This document shows positions 55,850 to 64,000 of a stretch of 64,000 bases of DNA, one piece after another. The notes beneath the pieces are model-generated. The model saw only the letters and a program-made list of their open reading frames with translations. It was not told the DNA's origin and did no database searches. Where the stretch lies: NCBI GenBank assembly GCA_963734625.1, contig CAVTHW010000020.1:1-64000 (forward strand), read 5' to 3'. Made by a program: the position numbers and the translations under genes. How positions within the stretch are numbered: the stretch's first letter is position 1; each line of letters opens with the position of its first letter. Source of the DNA: CAVTHW01 sp963734625. Lineage in GTDB: Bacteria > Acidobacteriota > Terriglobia > Bryobacterales > Bryobacteraceae.

Positions 55850-57337
55850 CTACTTTCTCGTCGACTGCGGCAGGTCCGCCACCAGACGCAACGACACCGT
55901 CAGCTCCTCCAACTGGAAGTGCGGCCGCAGGAAAGCAACGGCCCGGTAGGCGCCCGGCTTGCCGGGCACTTCGGCCACTTCGATGCGCGCCTCCCGCAGA
56001 GGGAACTGGGCCTTGACGGTCTGGCTGGCGGAGTCGTCTTCGGTAACGTACTGCATGATCCATTTGTTCAGGAAGCGCTCGGTCTCCCCTCTAGAAGTGA
56101 AGCTCCCAACCTTGTCGCGCATGATCGACTTCATGTAGTGCGCGAACCGGCAAACCGCCAGAAGGTAGGGCAACTGGGCCGAAAGCCGCGAGTTGGCGTT
56201 GGCCGCCTCGCTGTCATACAGCTTCGGCTTCTGGCAGGACTGCACGCTGAAGAAGGCCGCGTAGTCCGTGCCCTTGCAGTGAACCAGCGGCACGAAACCC
56301 TGATCGGCCAGTTCCTTCTCCCGGCGATCCGTGATGGCGACTTCGGTCGGGCACTTCAGGGCCACGTCGCCTTCGTCGGTGCGGAAGGTGTGGGTCGGCA
56401 AACCCTCCACCAGCCCGCCGCCTTCGACGCCGCGGATAGCCGCGCACCAGCCGTAGTTGGAGAAGGCGTTGGTGAGCCTTGCGCCCAGGGCCTAGGCGGC
56501 GTTGCCCCAGAGGTACTTGGAATGGTCGGTGCCATCCACGCCTTCTTCATAGTTGAAGCCGTCGACCGGCCTGGTGTCGCGGCCGTAGGGCAGGCGCATC
56601 AGCACGTGCGGCATGGTGAGTGCCACATAGCGGGCGTCGTCGCTCTGGCGGAACGATTTCCACTTCGCGTACTCCGTGCTGTCGAAGATCTTGCCCAGGT
56701 CGCGCGGTGCGCCCAGGTTGGAGAAGCTGTCCAGGTTCAGCAGCTCCGGCGACGCCGCCGACAGGAACGGGGCGTGCGCGGCCGCGGCCACCTGGGAAAC
56801 TTTCTCCAGCAGTTCGACGTCCTCGGGATTGCGGCCGAATTCGTAGTCGCCGATCAGAGCCGCAATCGGCTCCCCGCCGAAAATCCCGTACTCTTCTTCA
56901 TAGACCTTCTTGAACAGGGCGCTCTGGTCGAACTCCGGAGCCCGTTGAAGATCGCGCAGCAACTCCTTCTTGGAGACGTTCAGCACGCGAATCTTCAGCA
57001 TCGAGCTCGACGAGGAGTTGTCCAGAAGGTACTTGAGTCCGCGCCACGTGGACTCCAGCTTCTGGAACGTGGGATGATGCAGCACCTCGCTGAGCTGGAT
57101 CGACAACAGATGATCGATCTGAGCGATGCGCGCGTTGATCATCGCCTCGGCGTCGCGGGAGATGGCCATTTCGCCCTGGATCACCTGGGCGATGAACTCC
57201 TGAACCAGCCCCTTGCCGCGTTCAACGGCCACCGCGTCGCGTCCGAACCGGCCATCCTCGACGATCTGGTCCAGAAGGTTGCGTTCGACTTTCTGCTCAG
57301 CCGCCGCCGGCGCGCTGGCCTTCTGCTTGTCGCTCAT
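55850..57337 (-). pseudogene. tssC: Type VI secretion sheath protein TssC with in-frame amber codon
   Basis: ATG 57337 overlaps the tssB stop (ATGA). The N-terminal two thirds (QKVERNLLDQIVEDGRFGRD ... DGTDHSKYLWGNAA) end at TAG 56492-56494. The same frame continues ALGARLTNAFSNYGWCAAIR, EGGGLVEGLPTHTFRTDEGD and on to LPQSTRK. Homologues have Tyr-containing AY(A/x)(F/L)GARL here, so a Tyr codon appears to have become TAG. All else is conserved and there is no frameshift. A 281-residue truncated large sheath subunit would not be expected to form a sheath. Confidence 0.85.
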
Positions 57338-57855
57338 TTGGACTCTCCTTTATCCAGACCCAGCTCGCGGCGGAGCTTGGCCATCTTCTCGGTGTCCGAT
57401 ACCGCGTCGAGCAGCAGATCGTCCAGCTTCTCGTTGCCTTGCAGGCTGCCCCGCAAGTCCGCCAGCTTGGTTCTCAGCTCCAGCAATTCGCGCAGCGGCT
57501 TAACCTGGCGGGCCACGGATTCAGGATCGAAATCGTCCATGCTCTTGAAGTTCAGGTCGACCTTCATCTGTCCGGCCTGCGGATCTTCGCTGAGCTTGTT
57601 CTCCACCGAATACGACAGGTGCGGTTTCATGCTCTCCAGCACGCTGTCGAAGTTGTCCGGCGTTATCTCCACGTAGCGCCGGTCTTTGAGCCGCGCTAGC
57701 GGCTCGGTGGGCTGGCCGGTCAGGTCAGCCAGGACACCCATGACGAAGGGCAGTTCCTTGGTTTCGATGGCGTCGCCGACTTCGACGTCGTAGGCCACGT
57801 GGATGCGGGGTGGCCTCACCTTCTCGAGTTTCTTGTGAATACTCTCTCTAGCCAT
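57334..57855 (-). CDS. tssB: Type VI secretion sheath protein TssB
   Basis: 173 residues from ATG 57855 (ARESIHKKLEKVRPPRIHVA). 'YDVEVGDAIETKELPFVMGVLADLTG' (in parts), 'RRYVEITPDNFDSVLESMKP' and 'LRELLELRTKLADLRGSLQG' identify TssB (VipA/ImpB). It is the small sheath subunit. It overlaps tssC by four bases. It is the first gene of the leftward operon, divergent from tssK across 157 bases. Confidence 0.94.
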   Translation of the reverse strand: MARESIHKKLEKVRPPRIHVAYDVEVGDAIETKELPFVMGVLADLTGQPTEPLARLKDRRYVEITPDNFDSVLESMKPHLSYSVENKLSEDPQAGQMKVDLNFKSMDDFDPESVARQVKPLRELLELRTKLADLRGSLQGNEKLDDLLLDAVSDTEKMAKLRRELGLDKGESK

Positions 57856-58012
57856 GTCTGCGGATTGCTCCCTCTCCAGTCTCCGGAAGCTGTGCAAGCA
57901 CAGCGCCGGGCGCCCTGCAACACGCAATCAGTCTATCAGGAATCCACCCGGAGGCAAAGTTAAATAAAAAGGAGGATACACCGGCCCGAAATCCTGGTAC
58001 TTTTAAGAAGAT

Positions 58013-59370
58013 ATGAAGCGGCTCCAATCGGTGGTGTGGCAGAAGGGCGCCCTCCTCACGCCACAGCACCTGCAGATTCAGGATAGGTTCGTCGAAAGCG
58101 CCATGCAGTTCCGGATGGAGGCCCTCAACTTCCGTCCCTGGGGCTTCGCTGAACTGCAATTGGACCAGGAAGCGCTCGCCTCCGGCCTTTTGTCTATCAC
58201 TAAGGCTTCCGGCTTGTTTCCGGACGGGCTTCCCTTCGACATCCCGGCCTCGGACCCCGCCCCTCCGCCCAAGGCTTTGGCGCCATATATAGAGGACCGG
58301 AACGAGCCCATCCTGGCCTATTTCGCCATCCCCAACTACCGCGAACACGGCTTGAACCTCTCGGTCGCCGGCGCCAGCGCCGATACCCGCTACCTGGCCG
58401 GCGTCGAGTCGGTCCGCGACGAAACCAGTCTGCACTCGGAAAAGCCCATCCAGGTGGCCCGCAAGAACTTCCGCCTCCTCATGGAGGGCGAGGCCAGCCA
58501 GGGCACCTCCACCCTGGGCTTGGCCCGCCTCAACCGCAGCTGAGGCCGGCGTCGTCCAGGCCGATCCGCTCTATGTTCCTCCATTACTTGATATTTCCGC
58601 AAGTAACTATCTGATTTCAATCGCCAGACGCCTTGTTGAGATCACCTCCGCAAAGAGCAGCATTCTGGCCGGGATGAGACGTCAGAAGAGCCAGAGCCTG
58701 GCCGATTTCACCTCCGGCGACATCGCCAGCTTTCTGGCTGCTCTACACCATTAACTCCCACCTGCCCCTGCTGCGGCATATCCACGAGAGCAAACGGGGA
58801 CATCCCGAGGGACTCTTTTCGATCATGCTTTCGCTCGCCGGCGCCCTCACTACCTTCTCCATGGTCATACGCCCCCGCGACCTTCCAGCCTACGACCACG
58901 AGGACCTGGGAGGCTGCTTTGGAGACCTCGACCAAAAGTTGAGAAATCTACTGGAAACTGTTGTACCATCTAATTTTATCTCTCTTCAATTGAAACCAGT
59001 AAGACCCTTCATCTACGCCACCTCGCTCGATGAGGACAAGTACCTGGCCGACACTCGGCTGTACCTGGCGGTGAACGCGGAGATGGGCGAGGCGGACCTG
59101 ATCTATAAGGTTCCGCAACTGGTCAAGGTTTGCTCGGCAAACCACATCGAGCACCTGGTGCAGAACGCCCTGCCCGGGGTCCAACTGACGCACCTGCCCA
59201 CGCCGCCCGGCTCGATTCCGATCAAGCTGAATCATCAATACTTCAGCCTGAACCAGTCGGGAGTGGCTTGGGAGGCGGTCGGACGGGCCCGGAACCTGGC
59301 GGCCTACGTCCCGGCCGACATCCCGAACCCGCAAATGGAGCTGATCATTCTGCTGCCCCAGGCCGGCTGA
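58013..59370 (+). CDS. tssK: Type VI secretion baseplate adaptor TssK, two frameshifts
   Basis: ATG 58013 begins KRLQSVVWQKGALLTPQHLQ, the TssK/ImpJ (VasE) start, and is intact to GLARLNRS. A one-base shift near 58534 leads to the frame EAGVVQADPLYVPPLLDISA. A second near 58735 leads to LLYTINSHLPLLRHIHESKR, then 'FSIMLSLAGALTTFSM' and the C-terminus 'NPQMELIILLPQAG'. Full length would be about 450 residues, normal for TssK. It links the baseplate to the membrane complex, whose genes (tssJ, tssL, tssM) are not in the window. Confidence 0.82.
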
Positions 59371-59409
59371 GCCATGTGGAGCGGGCCGCCAGGCCCGCAA
59401 CGTCGGCAG

Positions 59410-59565
59410 TCATGCCGGCGCGCCGCGTAACTCCGTTTCGGGCATTAGCGTCATGCTAAAGTAGGGATCTTCCGATATCAGGTGGTTCTCGATCAGTTCA
59501 ATACCCTCGGTGGCCGGCATGTAGGTCTGGTGTATGCCGCTGGGTCCGGTCAGGGGGTTGGGGGG
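59410..59565 (-). pseudogene. Possible gene remnant, C-terminal fragment
   Basis: The minus strand reads TGPSGIHQTYMPATEGIELI, then ENHLISEDPYFSMTLMPETE and LRGAPA with a TGA at 59410. Composition is coding-like (few Arg, varied residues), unlike a random antisense frame. Upstream it merges into antisense of the FMN-binding gene, so its 5' part is missing. I do not recognise the family. Confidence 0.3.
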
Positions 59566-59573
59566 GCGGCCAC

Positions 59574-60311
59574 ATGGGCTGGCTGGGTGTTGTCCGAAGG
59601 GCTTTTGGGTTAAGCCCGACGCAGAGCGGTTCCAGGAAGAAGGTAGCAAACAGTTTGGTGGCCGCGAGTTCCGCGGCGGTGCTCGCGGTGTACGCGGCGG
59701 GGTATGCCCGGACCTGGTCGGCGGCAAACCGCCTTGATGCGCAGGCTGCCGAGCGGAGGCCGGCGCTTCCATATACGCCGCCAACCGCGCCTCCAATCGC
59801 GGAGCTCCGGCCGGAGGCGCCCAACGCTCCCGTGGCTTCGCCTTCGCCCGACCCGGCGCCCGAATCGGCCGCCAAACCCAGTCTGATCGCATCCGCGGAA
59901 CCCGTCCCAACAATCGCCGAAGTTCCGAGCGATGCGCCCGCGCCCGTGCCTGTCGAAACGCCGGCGCCGGTCGCCACTTCAACGGTTGAGCCAGTTGCCG
60001 CACCTGCACCGGCTGCACCAGCACCGGCCCCGCCGGCGCCGGCCGCGCCCCGATGGAAGGACGGAACCTACTACGGCTGGGGCACGTCCCGCCACGGCAA
60101 TATACAAGCCGAGGTGGTGATCGAAGCTGGGCGCATCGCGTCGGCGACCATCGCTCAATGCTGGACGCGCTATCCGTGTTCCGTGATCTCCCACTTGCCC
60201 CCGCAAGTGGCCCAGCGGCAAAGCCCCGAGGTCGACTATGTCTCCAGAGCCACCCAGAGCGTCAACGCCTTCTACTATGCGGTAGTCGAAGCTCTGGGCA
60301 AGGCGAAGTGA
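59574..60311 (+). CDS. FMN-binding domain protein (predicted flavinylated)
   Basis: About 245 residues. A hydrophobic anchor (LVAASSAAVLAVYAAGYA) precedes a linker of about 110 residues rich in Pro, Ala and Glu. The C-terminal FMN-bind domain reads 'RWKDGTYYGWGTSRHGNIQ', 'AEVVIEAGRIASATIAQCW' and 'SPEVDYVSRATQSVNAFYYA'. The SRAT segment corresponds to the flavinylation motif (usually SGAT), with the Thr acceptor kept and Gly changed to Arg. The start is uncertain, since a G-rich run lies just upstream. ApbE follows with a GTGA overlap, which supports covalent FMN attachment. Confidence 0.75.
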   Translation: MGWLGVVRRAFGLSPTQSGSRKKVANSLVAASSAAVLAVYAAGYARTWSAANRLDAQAAERRPALPYTPPTAPPIAELRPEAPNAPVASPSPDPAPESAAKPSLIASAEPVPTIAEVPSDAPAPVPVETPAPVATSTVEPVAAPAPAAPAPAPPAPAAPRWKDGTYYGWGTSRHGNIQAEVVIEAGRIASATIAQCWTRYPCSVISHLPPQVAQRQSPEVDYVSRATQSVNAFYYAVVEALGKAK

Positions 60312-61205
60312 GCGGCGGCGTGCCCGTCCGCACCGAGGCCGTGATGGACACGCTCGTGACCATTCACGTCGTCCGCTCCGGCGCCGATGCCGCCATCGAA
60401 CGCGCGTTTGGATGGTTTCACGAAATCGAAGAGCGCTGCACGCGGTTCGACGCCGCGGAGCGAGTTGATGCAGCTCACGGCGCGGGCCGGCGTGCCGGTG
60501 CCGGTGAGCGCGATCCTTTACGAAGCCGTGCGGTTTGCGTTGATGGTGGCGGAGGCCAGCGGCGGCGCGTTCGATCCGACCATCGGCCAGCGGATGGAGG
60601 CGCGCGGCTTCAACCGGGAACATCGCACCGGAAAGATCGTCCGCACTGCGATCGCACCCGCTGACGACGTCAGCTACCGGGACGTGCGGCTCGATCCGGA
60701 TCGAAGAACCATCACCCTGCTCCGCCCCTTGACGCTCGACCTTGGCGCGGTGGCGAAGGGCCTCGCCGTGGACGCGGCCGCGCGCGAGCTCGAGCCGTTC
60801 AAGGATTTTGCCATCGATGCCGGCGGCGACCTGTATATGGGCGGATCGAACCCGCGTGGCGCCCCGTGGTCGGTCGGGATTCGCCATCCGCGGCGCGACG
60901 GCGAGCTGATCGATTCCCTGCTCGTCTCGAACCAGGCGGTATGCACCTCGGGCGATTACGAACGCCGCACTACCGGCGCCGGGCATCACATTCTGGATCC
61001 GCGCACCGGGGCCTCGCCCCATGCCGTGGCCAGCGCCACCGTGGTCGCGCCGGGCGCGATGCTGGCGGATGCCCTGGCAACCGCCGCCTTCGTGCTTGGC
61101 CCGGACGACGGCATCCAGCTCCTGAATCGCATGGGCGTGGACGGGCTGATCGTGACCCCGGAGCTCGAGCGGTACGAAACGCGAGGCCTGTGCCATGTGG
61201 CGTAG
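60308..61205 (+). CDS. apbE: FAD:protein FMN transferase ApbE, one frameshift
   Basis: GTG 60308 overlaps the previous stop. The N-terminus 'VRTEAVMDTLVTIHVV' and 'WFHEIEERCTRFDAAE' leads to a one-base excess near 60459, after which the frame continues ELMQLTARAGVPVPVSAILY. Motifs: 'TLDLGAVAKGLAVDAAAREL', 'FAIDAGGDLYMGG', 'GHHILDPRTGASP' and 'AMLADALATAAFVLGPDDG', which include the Mg/FAD-binding Asp and Thr. About 298 residues when corrected. It would attach FMN from FAD to the neighbouring protein outside the cytoplasm. It overlaps the RnfD-like gene by 11 bases. Confidence 0.85.
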
Positions 61206-62008
61206 GGCAAAGAAGTTCCTCAGAACGCCGAAGGGCCTGCTTACCATCATCCTCGTGATCTTCATCGCCATCGCCGCGCCCGGCCAGGGTGTCGGCGCCG
61301 TGGCGCCCGGGCTGCTGAGCGCGATCCTTGCCGCGGGCCTGGTGGACGCGCTGATCCTGCGATTGAGAAAGAAGGCTTGGGAGTATCCGAGCGGCGCGGT
61401 GCTCACCGCCATGATCGTGGCGATGGTACTGCGGCCGCAGGAGCCCTGGTACGTCACCACGATCACTTCGGTTGCCGCGGTTCTCAGCAAGTACGTTTTC
61501 CGCTCGCGGGTGGCGAACGTGTTCAATCCGGCGGCGCTGGCGATTGTCGCCAGCTTCTACGTCTTCCACACGGGCCAGAGCTGGTGGGGCGCGCTGCCCG
61601 AGGTTACGCCGTGGGCCCAGGTGGCGCTGGTCGCGGCGGGCGTGTTCATCACCGACCGGGTCAACAAGATGCCGCTGGTGCTGGCGTTTTTGGGAACCTA
61701 CTTCCTGCTGTTCACCGTCACCGCGTTCGTCAGCGATCCGCAGTGGGTGGCCGAGATCTTTCGGCCTCCCGACCTCGAGGCGGCGCTGTTTTTCGCCTTC
61801 ATCATCCTGACCGATCCGCCGACTTCGCCCACGAAGTATCCCGATCAGATCGTGTGCGGCGTGATCGTGGCCGCGGTCGGCTACGCCGTGTTTCGAATGG
61901 TTGGGCGTGGCCTACTATCTGCTGGCGGGCGTGCTGGCCGGCAACGTGTGGGATGCCTGGCGCAAGACGAGCCGGCGAACCGTCTACTCGTTGGCGGGAG
62001 CCAACTGA
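61195..62008 (+). CDS. RnfD/NqrB-like membrane protein, one frameshift near the 3' end
   Basis: About 270 residues with 7-8 spans: 'LLTIILVIFIAIAAPG', 'GLLSAILAAGLVDALI', 'SGAVLTAMIVAMVLRPQEPW', 'NVFNPAALAIVASFYVF', 'PLVLAFLGTYFLLFTV' and 'FFAFIILTDPPTSPTKYPDQ'. The last segment matches the NQR2/RnfD/RnfE core (TDPxTSP), where NqrB carries its FMN-linked Thr. Near 61891 one extra base shifts the frame; corrected it ends EWLGVAYYLLAGVLAGNV and a TGA at 62006. With ApbE and the FMN-binding protein it forms a likely electron-transfer unit. Confidence 0.78.
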
Positions 62009-63490
62009 GGGCTGAAGCCTTCGATCTCGAGGAAGCCCCCGGAGATCAGAGTCGCCAGGAAGCTGGCGAACTCCTCGGGCTGGACGTGCGGCGGAATCCA
62101 GCCGCGCTCCTGGCAGAGTTGGTGGAGTTCCCGGCAAGTCCGGACGCCGTCGCAGGCCGGGAGCATGGCCGCGGTCCAAGGCTCGATCTGGCACTCCATA
62201 TTGAAGGGATAGTTGGCCTGCAAGGGTGAAGCTCGCGGGCGCCAGACCTCCTTCGCCGGGGCGATGGACCACCTGTAGCTCCAGGCTAGGGGAGATCTTC
62301 GGCCTGGCCTCCAGCAGGCGCGCGGCGGACTCCGGCGAGGCGGCGAACGCCTCCCAGCGCATGGCCCACTCGAACTCGGCGCTGCCCGTGCGCGGCCCCA
62401 GTTGCCGCCGCGCGGTGAACGGCGGCCGGCCCTCCACCGCATGGCGTTGTAGAATCATCAATCCGTAAACGAACCTCTCGATCCCGGCGCTCGTGAAGGC
62501 ATCCCGGCGCGACACGAATTCCGCGTGCGCGATCTCGCCCCGCTTCAATGGTTGGGAAGCGATTTCGGAGGGCGTGTGGGTCTCCACCACGGCCAGCAGA
62601 CAATCGAATTGCCCCTCGTCTTCGCCCAGCCAGCCCCGCAGCCGCCGCTCAAACGGTTCTCCCGCGACGTCCGCGCCGAGCGCCAGGCAGTACAGCCTTC
62701 CTCCGGGTGATAGGTGGCGCGGCAGGCCGGCGACGATATTCCGCGTGATGTCCTCGCCCTCCGCCCCGGCATCCTGGAAGATCCATTTCCGGCTGAGCGC
62801 GGGGACGTAGGGCGGGTGCGCCACAATGCGGTCGAAGGTCACAGCCTCGACCGGAGCATAGAGATCGCCCTGGAATACGGTGACGTTCTCCAGGCCGTTC
62901 AGCAACCGGTTGAACTCGGCAAAGCGTGTGGAACGCTCAGTGATATCCACGGCCCAGGCTTGTGAGGCGTATTCGGAGGCAGCCGCGAGGGCTGCGGCGC
63001 CCGTGCCCGAGCACAGTTCCAGGAAACGCGCGCAGGCGCCGGACGGCAGCATCGACAGGAAGCGATACGTGTTCTTCGTGATGGCGGGGTAAACGATGTC
63101 TTCGGACGGAGTGAAACCAGAGCCGTCCGGATGATTCCACCGGTCCGAAGCGATGAACAGCCCGCCCAGCGGATAGAGAAAGACCGTGGCATAGCGGCAT
63201 TCCGGACGGTCAGAACCGGCAGCGAGCAGCCCCAGCTTCTCCAGCGCGCCCGCGATTGCCGTGGGCAGCAAACTCTCCTCGACGTAGCCGCCTTCCAAAA
63301 ACAGACGGATTAGAACGCCGGCTGCGTCCTTTGCCGGCGCCTGCGCAAGGGGAGCTTTTCGGGACAGCACTTCGTGCTGCGCCTCAAGGCCCAGCCGCTG
63401 GCAGACGGCCTGCTCGGTGTAGCCGGACCGAATAAGGAACTCCCTGACCGTGGAGCAGAGGTCGCGGGCGTCGTCGGGCAGTGTGATCAT
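61984..63490 (-). CDS. Class I SAM-dependent methyltransferase (PrmC/HemK-like core), one frameshift
   Basis: ATG 63490 (ITLPDDARDLCSTVREFLIR). A helical N-domain precedes the Rossmann core: motif I ARFLELCSGTGAAALAAA, acidic motif 'AWAVDITERSTRFAEFN' and catalytic-type loop 'RIVAHPPYVPALSRKW' (HPPY instead of NPPY). Near 62220 the frame shifts by one base and continues QANYPFNMECQIEPWTAAML to a TAG at 61984. That tail (VRTCRELHQLCQERG; FASFLATLISGGFLEIEGF) resembles a winged-helix regulatory domain. Its 3' end overlaps the RnfD-like gene, convergently. It starts 7 bases after the upstream methyltransferase. The substrate is unknown. Confidence 0.72.
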
Positions 63491-63497
63491 GGCCAGC

Positions 63498-64000
63498 CTA
63501 TTCCACCAACAAGGCCGCGCGGGCCAGCCGGGAAAGCCCTTCCCGCAGGCCCTCCAGCGAGACATCCAGCTCGCGGGCAATCGCGTCCTGGTGTCTTGTT
63601 CCGTCGAGCAGCGTCAGCAGGCGGCGTGCGACTTCGTCTTCGATCTTCACCGGGCCATGGCGCAAATTGGCGACCCAATCCTGAGTGCGCGCCTGGAACC
63701 GGGCGAGCGGGAAAGCCACCGGCTTCTCGGAAACCTGAACGGTAAAGCGCGGAGGCGAGACCGTCAGGTGCGCGGCTCCGGTCGCGTACAACTCGGCTAC
63801 CAGGCGGGCGAGCGTCGCGGCGTCATCCTCACGGGTTTCGCCCAGACTCCGCCGGACGCGGTCGACGAGCTCGCCGAACGGCACCGGGAGCGGCCATAAA
63901 TCCGCCAGCAAGAGCAGCGCCGCCCTGTAGAACGGGTGATCGGTCGTCACCCGGTAGTCGGAGCGCCCGGAGAATTGCACAGCCGCATCCCGCCCGGGCT
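63498..64000 (-). CDS. Methyltransferase regulatory/winged-helix C-terminal domain protein, partial at right edge
   Basis: The frame is open to the window edge, so the N-terminus is missing. Visible sequence: 'DHPFYRAALLLLADLWPLPV', 'LVAELYATGAAHLTVSPPRF', 'FPLARFQARTQDWVANLRHG' and 'LLTLLDGTRHQDAIARELDV'. This matches the C-terminal part of methyltransferases with a predicted regulatory domain (PF10119-type, protein-lysine-methyltransferase-like winged helix), where 'LDGTR..D.I' is typical. The catalytic SAM domain should lie outside the window. It is cotranscribed with the downstream methyltransferase. Confidence 0.7.
   Translation of the reverse strand, partial: PGRDAAVQFSGRSDYRVTTDHPFYRAALLLLADLWPLPVPFGELVDRVRRSLGETREDDAATLARLVAELYATGAAHLTVSPPRFTVQVSEKPVAFPLARFQARTQDWVANLRHGPVKIEDEVARRLLTLLDGTRHQDAIARELDVSLEGLREGLSRLARAALLVE

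Noticed and set aside
4204..56494. In-frame TAG codons at 4204, 43693 and 56492 as a sign of amber recoding
   Set aside because: TAG ends several intact genes at their natural ends (hydrolase at 4108, Ycf48-like at 20989, Fe-S carrier at 30735, rhodanese at 33399, tssC itself at 55850), and no suppressor tRNA is seen here. Independent nonsense mutations or errors fit better.
57969..57976. AAGGAGG as a ribosome-binding site for a short gene upstream of tssK
   Set aside because: No ATG, GTG or TTG lies at usable distance with an open frame; probably part of the leader or chance.
59410..60024. Minus-strand 204-codon frame as a whole gene
   Set aside because: Most of it is antisense to the FMN-binding gene linker; only the last ~50 codons look coding and are listed as a remnant.

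Overview
The window looks like part of an Acidobacteriota chromosome, most likely a Bryobacterales (Solibacter-like) organism. It is GC-rich with strong GC3. It also carries families typical of that group: Oar-like TonB receptors with an N-terminal carboxypeptidase-regulatory domain, an NHL-repeat protein with the Solibacter C-terminal domain (TIGR03437 type), a VWFA-related acidobacterial gene (TIGR03436 type), HTH-PD40 sensor proteins and a Ycf48-like propeller protein. No taxonomic marker gene is present, so the placement is inference.

Layout. 1-8.4 kb: an HTH-transmembrane-PD40 regulator (minus strand, running off the left edge), divergent from secreted proteins, an alpha/beta hydrolase, a broken VWFA gene and a first Oar-like receptor. 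8.8-21.2 kb: an envelope island with a two-component system, secreted proteins, an NHL protein, a second Oar-like receptor, a GT4 glycosyltransferase and a Ycf48-like protein. A genuine tRNA-Ser(GGA) lies at its right end. Two near-identical tRNA-derived RNAs lie at 8.8 and 19.5 kb; both keep the tRNA-Ser 3' half and CCA, but their anticodon arm closes into a hairpin. 21.2-30.3 kb: the rod-shape operon mreB-mreC-mreD-mrdA-mrdB, then RNase G with a large disordered insertion in its S1 domain. 30.4-33.4 kb: an IscA/ErpA-type Fe-S carrier, murQ, murA and a rhodanese. 33.5-39.1 kb: a partial Tad pilus operon (cpaB, cpaC, cpaF, tadB, tadC) ending in a 31-residue membrane peptide. 39.2-40.9 kb: an IS1182-like element with terminal repeats and a CTGA duplication. 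41-46.6 kb: a TPR protein, two polytopic membrane proteins, a decayed Phd/ParE pair, a secreted protein and a YdeI-like protein. 46.6-59.4 kb: a type VI secretion cluster (tssB, tssC, hcp, tagJ, tssA, tssE, tssF, tssG, tssH, with tssK divergent). 59.6-62 kb: a flavinylation module (FMN-binding protein, ApbE, RnfD-like membrane protein). 62-64 kb: two SAM-dependent methyltransferases, the second running off the right edge.

Functionally, 21-33 kb is cell-wall growth and recycling: MreBCD with PBP2 and RodA for elongation, MurA for precursor synthesis, MurQ for MurNAc-6-P recycling. The rest is mostly envelope traffic. The ApbE, FMN-binding and RnfD-like genes fit a covalent-flavin electron-transfer unit outside the cytoplasm.

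Many genes have broken frames: single-base indels in the PD40 gene, the gene at 21.2 kb, rng, mrdA, tssA (four), tagJ, hcp, tssK (two), apbE, rnfD and the methyltransferase at 62 kb. In-frame amber codons occur in tssC, the VWFA gene and the antitoxin. Some loci are clearly decayed (VWFA, TA pair). The density at 52-62 kb suggests either T6SS decay or a low-accuracy stretch of assembly, and only read-level data can separate these. The long single frame joining mrdA to mrdB appears to be one such artefact.
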